Shown one piece after another: positions 32,715 through 42,870 of a DNA stretch of 64,000 bases; position 1 is the first letter of the stretch, and the number at the start of each line of letters is the position of its first letter. This DNA comes from Stenopsyche tienmushanensis (Eukaryota > Arthropoda > Insecta > Trichoptera > Stenopsychidae): the NCBI GenBank assembly GCA_008973525.1, contig WACJ01000405.1, positions 1,674,001 to 1,738,000 on the forward strand. Direction: 5' to 3'. The position numbers were made by a program, and so were the translations under genes. The notes beneath the pieces are model-generated. The model searched no databases, was not told where the DNA came from, and saw only the letters and a list, made by a program, of their open reading frames with translations.

Positions 32715-34180
32715 ATATAAGGGGTAATTGAAATTCAAGGAAGATTCAAATTCGAAGGCTAATTCACTTTTTGACACTTTTTTCTTTTTATTATCTTTTT
32801 TTTTTGCATACAACAGCAAAAATTTTACCACTTATTTATTCATATTTTAAGCATACTCAAATTTTTTTCAGATTGAAATCATTCCTCCTTGCTAACGCGG
32901 CAACTTTAAACAAAATATTTTTCGATTGCTGCAATTGCGGGCATTTTGCTCATCTTAAATCTGCAACGTTTGTTCTATAAAGTAAACCTTCAGTTTCTTT
33001 ATAAAAATCTTGGAAAGCCGATTGTTGCTCTCTGCCAATCAGAACAATTATGAAATTGACACTGGTTATAATATTTCTTCCGAAGAAAGGAGTGATTTTG
33101 CATCATATCGAAAATCGCAACGAAATTTTTCGTACAGATATGAAAGTTTGTAATTAATATAATTAGTATTTCTTTAGTGGATTTCTGGCATTTTAGATGC
33201 CAGATGTCAGACCTTCTTAAAATTTTACCAATGATACAAGACGTCCTTTAAATGTTATCAAAAATGTTATTTTTTAATTGCTTTATTGTTTTCCTGTTTT
33301 TTATTAACTTTTTTTATGCGATTTTGGATATATTTTATATAGCTGTTTCAAAGTTATGCTGTTTTTATAATCCATAAAACGCATCTTCACTTTTTCTATG
33401 TAAGCCATGGCTATTTTTGTGCGATTTTCCGCGGAACGCATCTACCGCACAAAAAAAATTATTTAAGCGTATTTGTTTTAATTAAATCAAAAATGATATT
33501 TGAATGTTTGTGGCAGCCCTGTTGGTGGTCAAATAATTTAGATTAGTTTATTAAAGGCGAGGTGTGGCATATTGAGGTACGAGCGTTTCAATAAATCTAA
33601 TCCACTGGCGAAAAGCTCTCACGACGAAACAATGTGACGCTGCCAAGCAGATAAATAAACAAATTTGACAATTCCTCAATCAAAATGGCGCCACACGCTC
33701 ATTGTGTTGCCAGTGCGAAAAATGTGTTCACCCGATGCGAAATGTCAAGGAATTAAAGGATGTGGGCGCAATTACGGCAATAATTTCTTGCAAAAAAACA
33801 AATAATAATAATCTGGGCATTTATACAGCCGGCGCCAAGTCTAATGGCGTGGCTCATAGTCGCGTCTCACCGACTTCCTCATCGTTCCGCCGCCCAAGAT
33901 TTATAAAATGGACGCAAAAAATGCACATTAATATATATCGCGTAATGATAATGTCATTTTGATTCCGGCCACGGCGCCGACTTGGGATTAGCTCTTCTAT
34001 TTTTAATCGCCCCCAACATAATCTGCTATGAATGGGACGAATCCCCAACGCCAATGCCAAAATGGAATTGCACAATACCCATCATCACGCAGGCGATTCT
34101 GGACTAATCCATCATACTTATTCACACTACATCAAAAATAAAAACGAAAATCAGATGAAAATCAATCAATAAGTTCGTAG
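32715..34180. other. no gene recognised
   Basis: AT-rich to 33500, then more balanced 33540-34130. Open frames 33702-33962 (plus) and 33854-34075 (minus) are unassigned. Confidence 0.45.
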
Positions 34181-34187
34181 GATGGCA

Positions 34188-34530
34188 TATATTTGGCGTC
34201 ACTATTGACAAAAACACATGATTTTTAGAAAGTACCAACCTTTAAATCTGATGTTTAGTTCACAAGTTACATTGGATTTAGTGATGCTACTTTTGTAATT
34301 TTGACAAAATAATGTCAACATTTGAATTTTGTGTTGATAAAGCATTGCTTTTTAATGGGAAAAATACCGTTGAAGCAAAGCAATGGCTTGACTATTATTG
34401 TTCGGACTCTGTCCCATCGAGACAAATGATAGAGAAGTGGTTTGCTAAACACCTATTGTCCCAGACATATATGGAAAAAAAAGTTGTTCAAGGAAATTGT
34501 CGACGATCACATCAATTATGAAAATTACAT
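34188..34530 (+). pseudogene. mariner transposase N-terminus with terminal region
   Basis: ATTTGGCGTCACTATTGAC near 34192 is shared with the mariner copy at 41768 and is probably terminal sequence. From 34312 the frame reads MSTFEFCVDKALLFNGKN, then QWLDYYCSDSVPSRQMIEKW, the N-terminal helix-turn-helix of a mariner subgroup whose proteins typically begin with a Leu/Phe-rich helix and a KGK-ET-WLD box. It ends in a stop at 34519. Confidence 0.8.
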
Positions 34531-35215
34531 TTTAGGCACTTTCAGAAGTATTGAAAGCGTTGATGCCTAAATTTTGTTTAAAAAAAAGGACAGGGTTACT
34601 GCGTAAGCTGATCAGTTTACTTTTAAAGGAGTAGATTTTGCAAAGGATTGGTGATCCTCGGCTAATAACGCCACTCCAAAGCAGTCAATGGGGAATAACA
34701 AAATTGGTTAACGATAAGAATGATGCAAATATCTAAATTATCAAAACAAACGCCTACTCTCAAGACAACACGAACGAAAGTCGTCTTATCTTTGTTGAAA
34801 GAGCTTAAAAACATATTGAGAATGTTTAGACGTATAGGAGTACCTTTACGACAACGACGAGTGTATGATGAGACGCAAGACACCTGTCTCTGTCTCACGA
34901 TTTCCGGTCCGATAGCCAATGAATACTGTAGGAATTGGAGTTCCCGTAAGAAATCAATGCTTGGGATATCTGCAGTGGTAAAACATCTATTCTGCGGGGG
35001 TAATAATGCTTATAATATTTGTTAAGTTGATTATATAATGACAGATCAGGATTACGTGGCTGGGCACAAATTTCAAAGAGGGTTAAAATCAGCTTTCTTG
35101 ATAAGCCATAGGGATAACAAGACTAAAAAGGTTAGGAATAACTGCTCTAGAATATATCCCTCGTGATTAACGCCGATTACTTGCAATTCTATCTATATAA
35201 CTTAACCATGCGTGG
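34531..35215. other. unassigned, possibly rest of the mariner copy
   Basis: An open frame at 34720-35025 (plus, basic) has no motif that I can place; the opposite frame also stays open. No catalytic boxes of a transposase seen. Confidence 0.35.
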
Positions 35216-35221
35216 AAATCA

Positions 35222-35555
35222 ACTTCTGACACCAATGTTTCGTGGAGCGGGGCACTCTCAGAGCAGAGTCCTATGACCGTTTCCCGCTCTTAAGTGTTCG
35301 TCGGGATGGCTGTTCTACAGGTACGTTCTTCTTTTGGGTTGTAAGGGAAGCCGTGCGATGGGATGAATGTGAATGGGTGTTAAATAGAAATAACCTAGTC
35401 ATAGCATAATTCTTTATTGATGTCGAGAAAGAGATATATCAAGGCTATTGGAACATTTTTCGCGATTCCCACGTCATGCGTGTTATCACCGAACCGAAAA
35501 AGGTGCACAGGCAAGAAGGGATATATATCGTTCCTTCAGACGCACGTTGTACACA
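35222..35555 (-). mobile_element. Gypsy-type LTR with PBS, minus
   Basis: The primer-binding site (complement of CTTCTGACACCA) lies at 35222-35234, then one base, then an LTR of about 320 bp from 35236 to about 35553-35555 (TGT start in minus orientation). An AATAAAGAATT polyadenylation string lies at about 35408-35418. Shared ATCCCTTCTTGCC and GTGCACC strings relate it to the LTRs at 11330 and 45807. No internal coding region follows at lower coordinates. Confidence 0.7.
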
Positions 35556-35559
35556 AGAT

Positions 35560-37090
35560 ACTCCCTCTGTCTCTATCTGAATTTGAATCCAAATCCAGCA
35601 TCTAGTCCACCAAAACAAAACTTAGGCAAGTCTTCTCTGGACGGTTTGAATTGGCTCTTAATGAGAAGGTTTATTTTTCAACTTTTGATAAAACATAATC
35701 ATTTATAGGAATTCATGTTGCATTTATAGGAATTAGATGATCCGGAAACAACTATAATATTTTTTGCTGTTTTTGCTGGTTGTTTGCATTACACAAGTAA
35801 CATCAACCCTAATGCATGGTATCGCACCATAAGTGATGCGATCGTAATCGATGATAATGGCGCTAATGATCCCCCCGGTGCGCTCTCTGCTGCCGAATAA
35901 GGTGACAACCGGGAACTGTTGCAGTGGCGATGGCAATGTAATGGGGCTTGTGAGTGGCAGGGCCCTCGAAACGTTACAACATTGGATTAGTAAGAGTTAA
36001 AGCTCACGGTGTTAAATACAGCAATTTCTTGCATAGATGGTGTCAGCTTTGAGCGACAATCTACATCAAATGGCCTTCATTTTTTCTCCCATGGTGTGCA
36101 ATCTAGATGTTGAAGAATTCGCTGCACAAAAGATGGGATGATCCATGAGCAGGATTGTGAAATGTCGCACATGTGATTTTATAAAGCCAAGAGAGCAAAT
36201 GCTACATGCAAAGCATAATGACGATACGGAATTGCAGATGAGTCATTGGCGTTCTAGTTTTATCCTATGACTCTTATGTAAAGAGCAAAACATGCGTTGC
36301 AACACTCGTGCGTAACAAAAACCATATCTTATCGTCGGCTTTTTTTCTTCTTCTCAACACCAAGAAATGTCCGACATCGACAGCAACAGCAGCCGACGGC
36401 TGCGAAGAAATCCCTCCGATATTGGCAGCTCATTATTTAATGGACGTGCCAGCCTGAGCACATGTCCGGTTATTTTTAACTCGCACCGGTTAATTTTTAA
36501 CCCCTTCGGCGTTCATCTGCGAGGAGGTCGCGCATATGGCCGACGAGACGCGGTTGTGTTTAAAAAAGGTCTTATTTTTAGACGCAATGCGTGTTGAGGA
36601 ACAATCGTCGTGGATATGGTGGAGCTCCGAATGAACAATGACCTCGGCCAGTGTTGGTGTCTTCGGATAATTGCCCAAATGCAGGAAGACAATGGCGGTT
36701 TAATGTGCAATAAAGTATTTACATCGGTAACAGTAATCGTTATCATGGGCCATCAACTGCTAATATGCATGCTAACAAGCAGAAGGACTAAGTGGAGGTT
36801 TGGACGGACAGAATATATAATTGTGGTGCTCTTCCAATAATTGTACTTGTCATTCATGGGTATGACATCCGTTAAATCAACGGGAATGTATGGATGCATG
36901 TGAAATATTAATGCCTTGTAATTGCAGTCCTCTCCTTGTTGTGACAACCATCGAAGATTATACATATTATATGTGACTTTAATGATAGTTCTACTGTCTA
37001 AAATCACCGCCCTATGTATAAGGCTATCCCGAAAGAAATACATACATATTTTTCCATCACATAAAATTTAAACGCTTTCATTTTTTTGAC
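35560..37090. other. no gene recognised
   Basis: Open frames at 36367-36597 and 36610-36840 (plus) and 36753-37043 (minus) have no recognised domain. The stretch is not shared with any repeat here and may be unique. Confidence 0.45.
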
Positions 37091-37092
37091 TC

Positions 37093-37579
37093 TTAGCCCT
37101 TTTAGTTTGACGAGTAATCACGCATAGGTGTGGTCGGCCTCGACATAGATAAAGAGAGTATTTTCGCACATTGAGTGCGGTAATTAGTGAATCGCAGACA
37201 GAGACGGGTGTCTTGATTCTAATCATACTTTCGTACATCGATGGCTAGGTCAAGATGTAAAGATACCCATACACATTAAATATTGCGAAAAGCGATCCAT
37301 TTTCAATACTGTGTTCAATAATGTAATCTTAGATCGTTGGTGGTCTTCTCAGAATCATACTAAACTTATAGGCACGCTTGTGTATTGTTTATGTTTATCC
37401 GAATAAATGAAAGAATATTGTGTACTGTCAACAGTGTTAAGGCTCATTTATTGATATACAAGCATCGTTCAAGCTGCGCGGCCCTGAGAGAAAAATGAGT
37501 TTATGTGGACGATAAGTGGTGGACACATAGCATCTATGTTTAACTCAATTTAAAAATAGCTCACTGATCAAAGGGTTAA
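37093..37579 (+). mobile_element. PBL MITE, near complete (copy 5)
   Basis: 487 bp. The left end CCCTTTTAGTTTGACGAGTA is slightly altered after a TTAG; the right end is GCTCACTGATCAAAGGG then TTAA (37576-37579). It contains all family blocks in order: AGAGTATTTTCGCACATTGA, CAGAGACGGGTGTCTTG, AGATACCCATACACATTAAA, GAATATTGTGTACTGTCAAC and CAAGCTGCGCGGCCCTGAG. TTAA ends and CCC/GGG termini are the signature of piggyBac elements. No coding capacity, so mobility would depend on a transposase elsewhere. Confidence 0.8.
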
Positions 37580-37739
37580 TGTCCAATCGAAATATTATAT
37601 TAGTAAATGCAAAAATATTAGCACGCTTCTTGCGGCAGCACTTCGAATTAGACTCACTATTGCAATTGTGAATTTAATAACGCCCTCGAAATATACTTAA
37701 CTATTATCATGTAAGGTTCTAAAAAGAGATTTACGATGC

Positions 37740-37872
37740 GAACAATAAAGCGCGTATACGATGATTTCTGTTAGATAAAAAATTCAATCCCGAATTTTTC
37801 GGGATTCCCTTTACTAATCCCGGGATTTATGAGCACCTAAAACTGTCCAGGATCCCGGGATTGGATTCCCTA
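37740..37872 (+). mobile_element. hAT-like right end (copy C)
   Basis: Carries CCCGGGATTTATGAGCACCT and ends CCGGGATTGGATTCCCTA at 37872, as in the right end of copy B. The left part is missing. Confidence 0.75.
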
Positions 37873-38105
37873 GGCACATCCCCAGGCATAAAAATCCAGT
37901 GGTGTCAGGTCTAGAGGCCATGCGAGCCACGAAATAGGGTACATCCCCAGGCATAGAAATTCAGTGGTGTCAGGTCCGGATACTGTGTAAGCTACGGAAT
38001 TGATCCGCCAATATAATTAATTTATATGACAAAGGTGCCGACAAAAATCCTAATTGAAAGAATAATCGCCACCTTTGTAAAAATGAAAGACCTATTGATA
38101 ACCTA
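37873..38105 (-). pseudogene. IS630/mariner-type transposase C-terminal box, duplicated, minus
   Basis: The reverse complement matches 21490-21712 in order: the TTTGTAAAAATG-to-GGTGGCGATTATTCTTTCAA stretch, the IGGS-like region, and two copies of the ACCTGACACCACTG(G/A)ATTT unit about 68 bp apart. It lies between two hAT ends (37872 and 38169). Confidence 0.7.
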
Positions 38106-38110
38106 TTGTA

Positions 38111-38169
38111 AATTCCCGGGAGATCCCGGGACTGATCCCGGGATTTTTGGCTCTGGATTAGATTCCCTA
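38111..38169 (-). mobile_element. hAT-like left end (copy E)
   Basis: The minus strand starts TAGGGAATCTAATCCAGAGC and runs into three CCCGGGAT-type motifs, matching the left end of copies A and B. Confidence 0.7.
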
Positions 38170-38360
38170 GTTGAGGGCCTTCAGGACGGCGTCTCTATCG
38201 TTCATTTGATAAAAAAATCAAAGTATTAATTTTTTATTTGAATGATGTACTCTGAAATAGCAAATTAATTATCTTTTAAGAATTGGTAAAATTTTTGACT
38301 TAAACATGATCAAAGTTTGACTGTCAGCTTGTTTTATTGTGGTCTAAATTGTTAATTGTG

Positions 38361-38470
38361 TAATCGCAATGTGGATAGCGCTGAGGTTATTCTTGATACC
38401 CCACGTTAAAAATTATGATGTTTTTATTTAATTTTTAATTGCACAAACAGAAAGGTTATTATTGTGATAT
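38361..38470 (+). repeat. direct repeat 1 flanking the PDGF/VEGF gene
   Basis: Core TTATTCTTGATACCCCACGT, followed by a diverged TTGCACAAACAGAAAG block. The partner is 39751-39850, same orientation. Not seen elsewhere in the window. Confidence 0.65.
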
Positions 38471-38474
38471 CCCG

Positions 38475-39030
38475 TATCAATTATTGTCACTTCTGTATTT
38501 AAATCAGTTCGTTAATTGTTGGTAAAGCACGGAGCAAATTTGTCATTGACGGTTGGCCGATATATAAAATGCTTCGATTTTCATTAGGTTTATTGCGTAA
38601 AAAATAGATGAGATATGATACAGTCGATGGGGTATAGTAATTGCATCTTCATTTTATCGGACGTGTGGAATAAGTTCAAATGCTTCGGCTAGAGCACGTG
38701 GGTGACGTTTTGACATAATCTGGGTGAGCCAAAACAGGAGTGTCTACTCCACTGGGACTCCAAATTATTTAGTTCATATTGACAATTGGGATCTTCAGAG
38801 CTTTACGCGTTGTTCAATGTTACAAAAATGTGATAACGAACTCAATTTTCATATTAAAATATAATTTAAATTTCGTTAAAATATAAATTTTATATGGCAA
38901 ATATTAGCTTACGCCTGAAAATTTTCAAACTTTAGGCCCCTTTTCTCCAATTTATTGAGTGGGGTGTAGTTCAAAGAGGTCAATCTTCCCCGGGGGATCC
39001 CTGCCCTTTACAACGAATGCGTTACTGTTG
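38475..39030. other. no gene recognised
   Basis: AT-rich spacer between direct repeat 1 and the mariner remnant. Looked for a second cystine-knot frame on both strands and found none. Confidence 0.5.
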
Positions 39031-39035
39031 ACATA

Positions 39036-39195
39036 TATGAGGGTGATTCGAATATAACCAGGAATTTCGATGTACAACGGAGTACCTTATTTTTCTAAAT
39101 AGTTCCCTTTATTAAACATTTTTTTCCATTGCATAGGAAGCTTCTTGATTCCGTCACCGAAGAAAGAAGATGAAAAGCAGCATCCTGCGTTGAAG
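39036..39195 (-). pseudogene. mariner transposase C-terminus and end
   Basis: The minus strand reads FGDGIKKLPMQWKKC, the last box of mariner transposases (family form 'YxxGIxxLPxxWQKCI'), then a stop. Non-coding sequence with AACCAGGAATTTCG follows and may hold the 3' end. It lies about 100 bp downstream of the PDGF/VEGF gene stop. Confidence 0.75.
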
Positions 39196-39236
39196 GCATG
39201 AAATCAAGTCTATTTAATTTGAATGAAACATATTCA

Positions 39237-39242
39237 TTTATT
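39237..39242 (-). terminator. polyadenylation signal AATAAA for the PDGF/VEGF-like gene
   Basis: AATAAA on the minus strand about 55 bp after the stop codon at 39297, at the usual distance for a short 3' UTR. Confidence 0.55.
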
Positions 39243-39296
39243 TGAAAAATATACATTTATATATATATATTAATATATACAGCAATATTGATATTT

Positions 39297-39662
39297 TTAT
39301 AAATCCTTTTCAAACCCACATGTACATTTTGTATGATTGGTGACTTCAAAAGAGACGTATTCGGTTTCTTGAGTTTCTATGGCGGACTTTTTTAGCACGA
39401 TTGATACCGTTTTAGTTTCTTTAGGTACACACAAAGGAAGAACAAAACATGCTCCAGAACCGATGCATCTGTGAAGGACCACTTGGGGCGGATGGAACGT
39501 AAAGCCACTTTCTTTTTGGACAAAAGTGTCTATCGATACGGCTCTTGGTTGTGGTACTTCGCAGCCCAAATTGTACATATTGGTGAAAACTTCGTCGAAT
39601 AATTCTTTCTGGTTAGCGTAGCAAGTGACGATGCACAATAATAAAATTGTCGACTTGAACAT
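39297..39662 (-). CDS. secreted PDGF/VEGF-family cystine-knot protein, single exon
   Basis: 121 residues. Residues 1-16 (MFKSTILLLCIVTCYA) form a typical signal peptide, with likely cleavage before Asn17. The mature part is a compact PDGF/VEGF domain: CEVPQPRAV (Cys34), HPPQVVLHRC (Cys66), GSGAC (Cys72), LCVPKET (Cys78) and NHTKCTC (Cys113, Cys115). These six match the knot cysteines of the family, which bind receptor tyrosine kinases as secreted dimers. The two extra cysteines that form inter-chain bridges in vertebrate PDGF/VEGF are absent: the position before the RC motif is Pro/Gln and the CC pair is reduced to one Cys. The Cys66-Cys72 spacing is two residues longer than in VEGF. The start context TCCAAG-ATG is reasonable. 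Intronless, unlike the multi-exon insect Pvf genes I know of. Possible NHT glycosylation at 109. Function in this organism is inference. Confidence 0.88.
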   Translation of the reverse strand: MFKSTILLLCIVTCYANQKELFDEVFTNMYNLGCEVPQPRAVSIDTFVQKESGFTFHPPQVVLHRCIGSGACFVLPLCVPKETKTVSIVLKKSAIETQETEYVSFEVTNHTKCTCGFEKDL

Positions 39663-39726
39663 CTTGGAGATTGAACGAACACTTGATTGAATAACGCAAG
39701 TCTACCGGGTTTACTTGCTTACGATT

Positions 39727-39740
39727 GATATTTTTACCCC
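39727..39740 (-). promoter_or_regulatory. possible TATA-like element
   Basis: GGGGTAAAAATATC on the minus strand, about 65-80 bp upstream of the ATG of the PDGF/VEGF-like gene. Compatible with a core promoter, with no other evidence. Confidence 0.3.
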
Positions 39741-39750
39741 ACACATTCTA

Positions 39751-39850
39751 TAATCTCAGTGGTGATAGCACAAAGGTCATTCTTGATACCCCAAGCTAAA
39801 TATTCTGATATTTTAATCATTAACTGCGCAATCAGAAAGTTAATAACACA
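39751..39850 (+). repeat. direct repeat 2 flanking the PDGF/VEGF gene
   Basis: Core TCATTCTTGATACCCCAAGC and CGCAATCAGAAAGTT, matching 38361-38470. It lies 90-190 bp upstream of the gene start. Confidence 0.65.
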
Positions 39851-39854
39851 TTAT

Positions 39855-40265
39855 TAGAATCAGTGTAATATATGGACGACATTGAAATATCAAGATTATG
39901 GGAAATTCATGATCATAGCGTAGTGTGATGCAAAAACATCCTGACGCAAAACCATCGTTAATGCCGAATAAAAACGTATTCTTCCCGCTGGCATCATCTG
40001 TTGTCTCGTAACTGAGCTCTACGTTACAATAATCTACATACATAAGATTCCATAACAAAAAAAAAAAAAATGCTGAAAATATAATATTGAGATAGGATTT
40101 ACTCTATGATTGTGAAAGAATAATTTATTTATTATATCCGCCGATGATTTGAAGAAGCGACTGACTATGAGAAGGCAAGAATATGCTCAGATCATGATTT
40201 AGATGACAGCAATCGCTTGAGGTTTTTAGCTCGTACTTAAGAACCAATAGTAAGAATAAATTCGC
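39855..40265. other. no gene recognised
   Basis: A minus-strand frame at 39840-40058 has no motif. AT-rich. Confidence 0.4.
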
Positions 40266-40270
40266 AAATA

Positions 40271-40640
40271 TTAGGTTGGGGAATAAGTTCGTAGCATTTT
40301 TATATTTTATTGTTTTACAACTTTTTTTTTTGCTCTTTGACCAAGTGTATAGTATTTATTTGATAGAGCACTTCCTGTTCTACAAATTTGTGTTAATTAT
40401 CTTTTTCAATAATTTAATTTTTTATTACCTTTGAGTCTTAAAAATGGAATATCTAGGAGGTAAAAGGCAACATTTTCGACAACGGTTTTAAACAACGGTC
40501 AAAAACGGGCCACATTCTGTGCTGCTGTGTATTCAAAGATGGTCTTGTCCGTTTTTTTAGTACTGGAGGCAGCGACCAAAATTTTGCACTCATTTGTAAA
40601 TCAGGAAAATTACATTCTATCAAGCTTTCAACGTTCCAAA
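40271..40640 (+). mobile_element. mariner element 5' end
   Basis: Starts TTAGGTTGGGGAATAAGTTC after TA at 40269-40270, a mariner-type inverted repeat. At 40444 an ATG opens MEYLGGKRQHFRQRF, which resembles a mariner N-terminus for a few residues before the frames break. The 3' end is not found. Confidence 0.55.
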
Positions 40641-40644
40641 CATT

Positions 40645-40815
40645 GTAAATACCGCCATTAAATTCAAATCTACAAATCTGCTTTTATGTCTACAAGTAGT
40701 TTACTTTAATTATTGTTAAACAAACGTCGTCTACCATCGATACAAGGTGGCCAGAGCTTCGATAGACGTGGTTAAAGTTGTAGTTTCGGAATTTGATTGA
40801 AGTATTCCTTTCAAT
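40645..40815 (+). repeat. REP-5, copy 1 (pairs with 60655-60820)
   Basis: ATCTACAAATCTGCTTTT, a TTATTGTTAAACAAACG block and AGCTTCGATAGACGTGG are conserved with the inverse of 60655-60820. Codon-like spacing of differences suggests possible old coding sequence (frame fragment RYKVARASIDVVKVVVSEFD) but the frame is broken upstream. Confidence 0.55.
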
Positions 40816-40819
40816 ATTG

Positions 40820-41165
40820 AGTACATATAATATTTATTATAATAACATAGTTTCAGTCTTATAGGTGTTTACTGTATTAGTGTCTGCAATTTTTATGTGA
40901 GTTTCTTAAAGTAATACAAAACAATATATGACGAAGAATTAGATGTTGATGGCTGCAGTCGCCGACGTAATAAAAACGGGCGCCGTGGCGCCTTTCTAAG
41001 CACCATCGAATGAAATGTCAAAAATTGCAATATATGAGACCACTTATAAAGATATGAGTCAACGGCGAGGACTCTGCAAAATATGCGCAGTTAACATTGC
41101 AGAAGAATACAAACAACCCTAATATGTGAGAGGAACTAGACGAGACAATATCCCATTTATTTAAA
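40820..41165. other. no gene recognised
   Basis: No motif or repeat identified. Confidence 0.4.
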
Positions 41166-41169
41166 TCGT

Positions 41170-41640
41170 CGTACATAAGTCAAGAAGGCGTTTGTATTAG
41201 GGTAAGTGCACACCTTCCTAGCTGGTGACGTCTATGGAAAATGAGACGTCGTTAGGGGATGCTTGCCGACGCTGGGACTGGAGACGGGCGCCGCTGAGGA
41301 CGAATACCATTGCCAGACGGCACATTAGATGCAGCGGTATATCGAGGAGATATTCGTGGGGTGGCCATCGATAGGAATAAATAGGGGTGCCTCTGCAGAC
41401 GTCCGTCCCTGCGGCGCCCCCACCTGTTGCTGTGGCGCCCGAACAACGGCGCCGACCCGCCGACCCACCGCCCCTAAGCACCAGCACCTCAACCCCACAG
41501 CCCTCACATGACATTTGTACGGCTGCCAGTGGCGTACGTTCATTATTCATACCTTCATCCCAATTAACTCTGACGTATTGATACATATTTTTCGTCCTTG
41601 GCTTATAAATACATCGAGGTACATTCGCTCTGGCACGTGT
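41170..41640. other. GC-rich stretch with long overlapping frames on both strands
   Basis: The minus frame 41218-41586 (122 codons) is Gly/Arg/Cys-rich in its middle; plus frames at 41329-41581 are Pro/Ala/Thr-rich. The compositional skew alone can open all frames. CTTATAAATACATCG near 41601 could be a TATA box in plus sense. No domain recognised. Could be a small orphan gene or an untranslated retroelement region. Confidence 0.3.
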
Positions 41641-41767
41641 GACCTCTCATAAGAGCGACGACTTTTTGGAATAGTTAATTCCATACAAAACGGATTTATC
41701 GCCATTTCAAGGATGCGCCGAGATAATATAAATTAAATAACATTAATAAAATCTCCAGGGAATTACA

Positions 41768-42230
41768 TATAGTTGGCGCCACTATTGACCTTTGAATAAT
41801 ATGAATTTTGGCTGATCATAAATTAAAGTTGTGTGAGATAGCTGATACCTTAAATATATCAGAAGGCAGTGTATTAAACATTTTGCATCAATATTTGTCT
41901 TTGAAAAAGCTCCGTTCGACGTTGATACCACATTTGCTACAGACGATTAAAAAGAACAACGCGTCCACAATTCAGAGCGCTGTTTTAGCGAAGTTAAAAG
42001 GTTTTTTTCGTGAGGTATGTGGACAGTGAATAAAATGATAAGTAAGATGAGTGGACAGCAACTGGCGAAAACCACCCAAAGCGACCGAAAATGCGAATCA
42101 GTATTTTGTATTTTAATAGTTCTTCGTATTTTGGGATGCGCACGATATTTTATTCATTGATTACCCTAAGAAGGGAAGAACCACCAATAGCGAATATTAT
42201 ATTGCCTTATTGATTCGTTTGACGGAAGAG
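41768..42230 (+). pseudogene. mariner transposase fragment with terminal region
   Basis: GTTGGCGCCACTATTGACC matches the terminal string at 34192. Frames then give LKLCEIADTLNISEGSVLNI and LHQYLSLKKL (second helix-turn-helix). After a break comes FWDAHDILFIDYPKKGRTTN with SEYYIALLIRL, the stretch between the first and second catalytic boxes. Frameshifted and truncated before the second Asp box. Confidence 0.85.
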
Positions 42231-42234
42231 ATTG

Positions 42235-42545
42235 TAAAAAATAGTCCTAAACGAAGAAAAAGAGAGATATTTTCGTCTTCCAGAAACAAATTCAGCATCG
42301 AAAAGGAAATCACTTGCTTCTTTTTAACAAAATCTTTCATAGCAATATCAAAATCTTCTGACAACTTCTTATAAACAAGATTATCCATATGACGATAAGA
42401 CAATCTTCTTCTTTTGAAAAATATTTGACTTGTCTTCTTCTTCTTCTTCTATTTCAGCAAGCCCAACATAGTGAACGTAGACTATGAGTTGAGCATCGTC
42501 AGTTGTTTCAAAGTATTGTAGACTAGCTTTGATGGTTGAAATTCT
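42235..42545. repeat. AT-rich sequence with (CTT)n
   Basis: A CTT microsatellite lies at about 42434-42451. No coding motif; the minus frame 42197-42403 is the shadow of the mariner remnant and its flank. Confidence 0.5.
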
Positions 42546-42549
42546 TTGT

Positions 42550-42870
42550 ATTGTAAGTCCAGTGATTCAGAAAGAGCATTCTTACACGTTGAGCTCAGAG
42601 AAAGACAGAGACGGAGAGTGTCTTGTACATTGAGTTTGGAGAGAAACAGAGACGGAGAGAGTATCTTGCAGGTCGGAGATTGTACAGATCGTTAACCCAA
42701 ATTTATCGACTAATAATGATATGTAAATGATATAATAAATCGATTTCAGGTGAATATTGTGTGCTATAAACAGTGTTTATTTTTTATGTACAAGCTTCAT
42801 ACACGCTGCCGACGGTCCTGGCAGATAAGTGGATTTGTACGGATGATAAGTGACGGACATACATAGATGC
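42550..42870 (+). mobile_element. PBL MITE, copy 6, interrupted by hAT sequence
   Basis: Contains AGTGATTCAGAAAGAGCATT, a tandem duplication around AGAGACGGAGAG, GAATATTGTGTGCTATAAAC, and a CAAGCTTCATACACGCTGCC block. It breaks off at CATAGATGC where hAT copy D starts; the right terminus is missing. Confidence 0.7.

Noticed and set aside
38475..39030. a second PDGF/VEGF-like gene between the direct repeats
   Set aside because: No frame on either strand shows the cysteine pattern.
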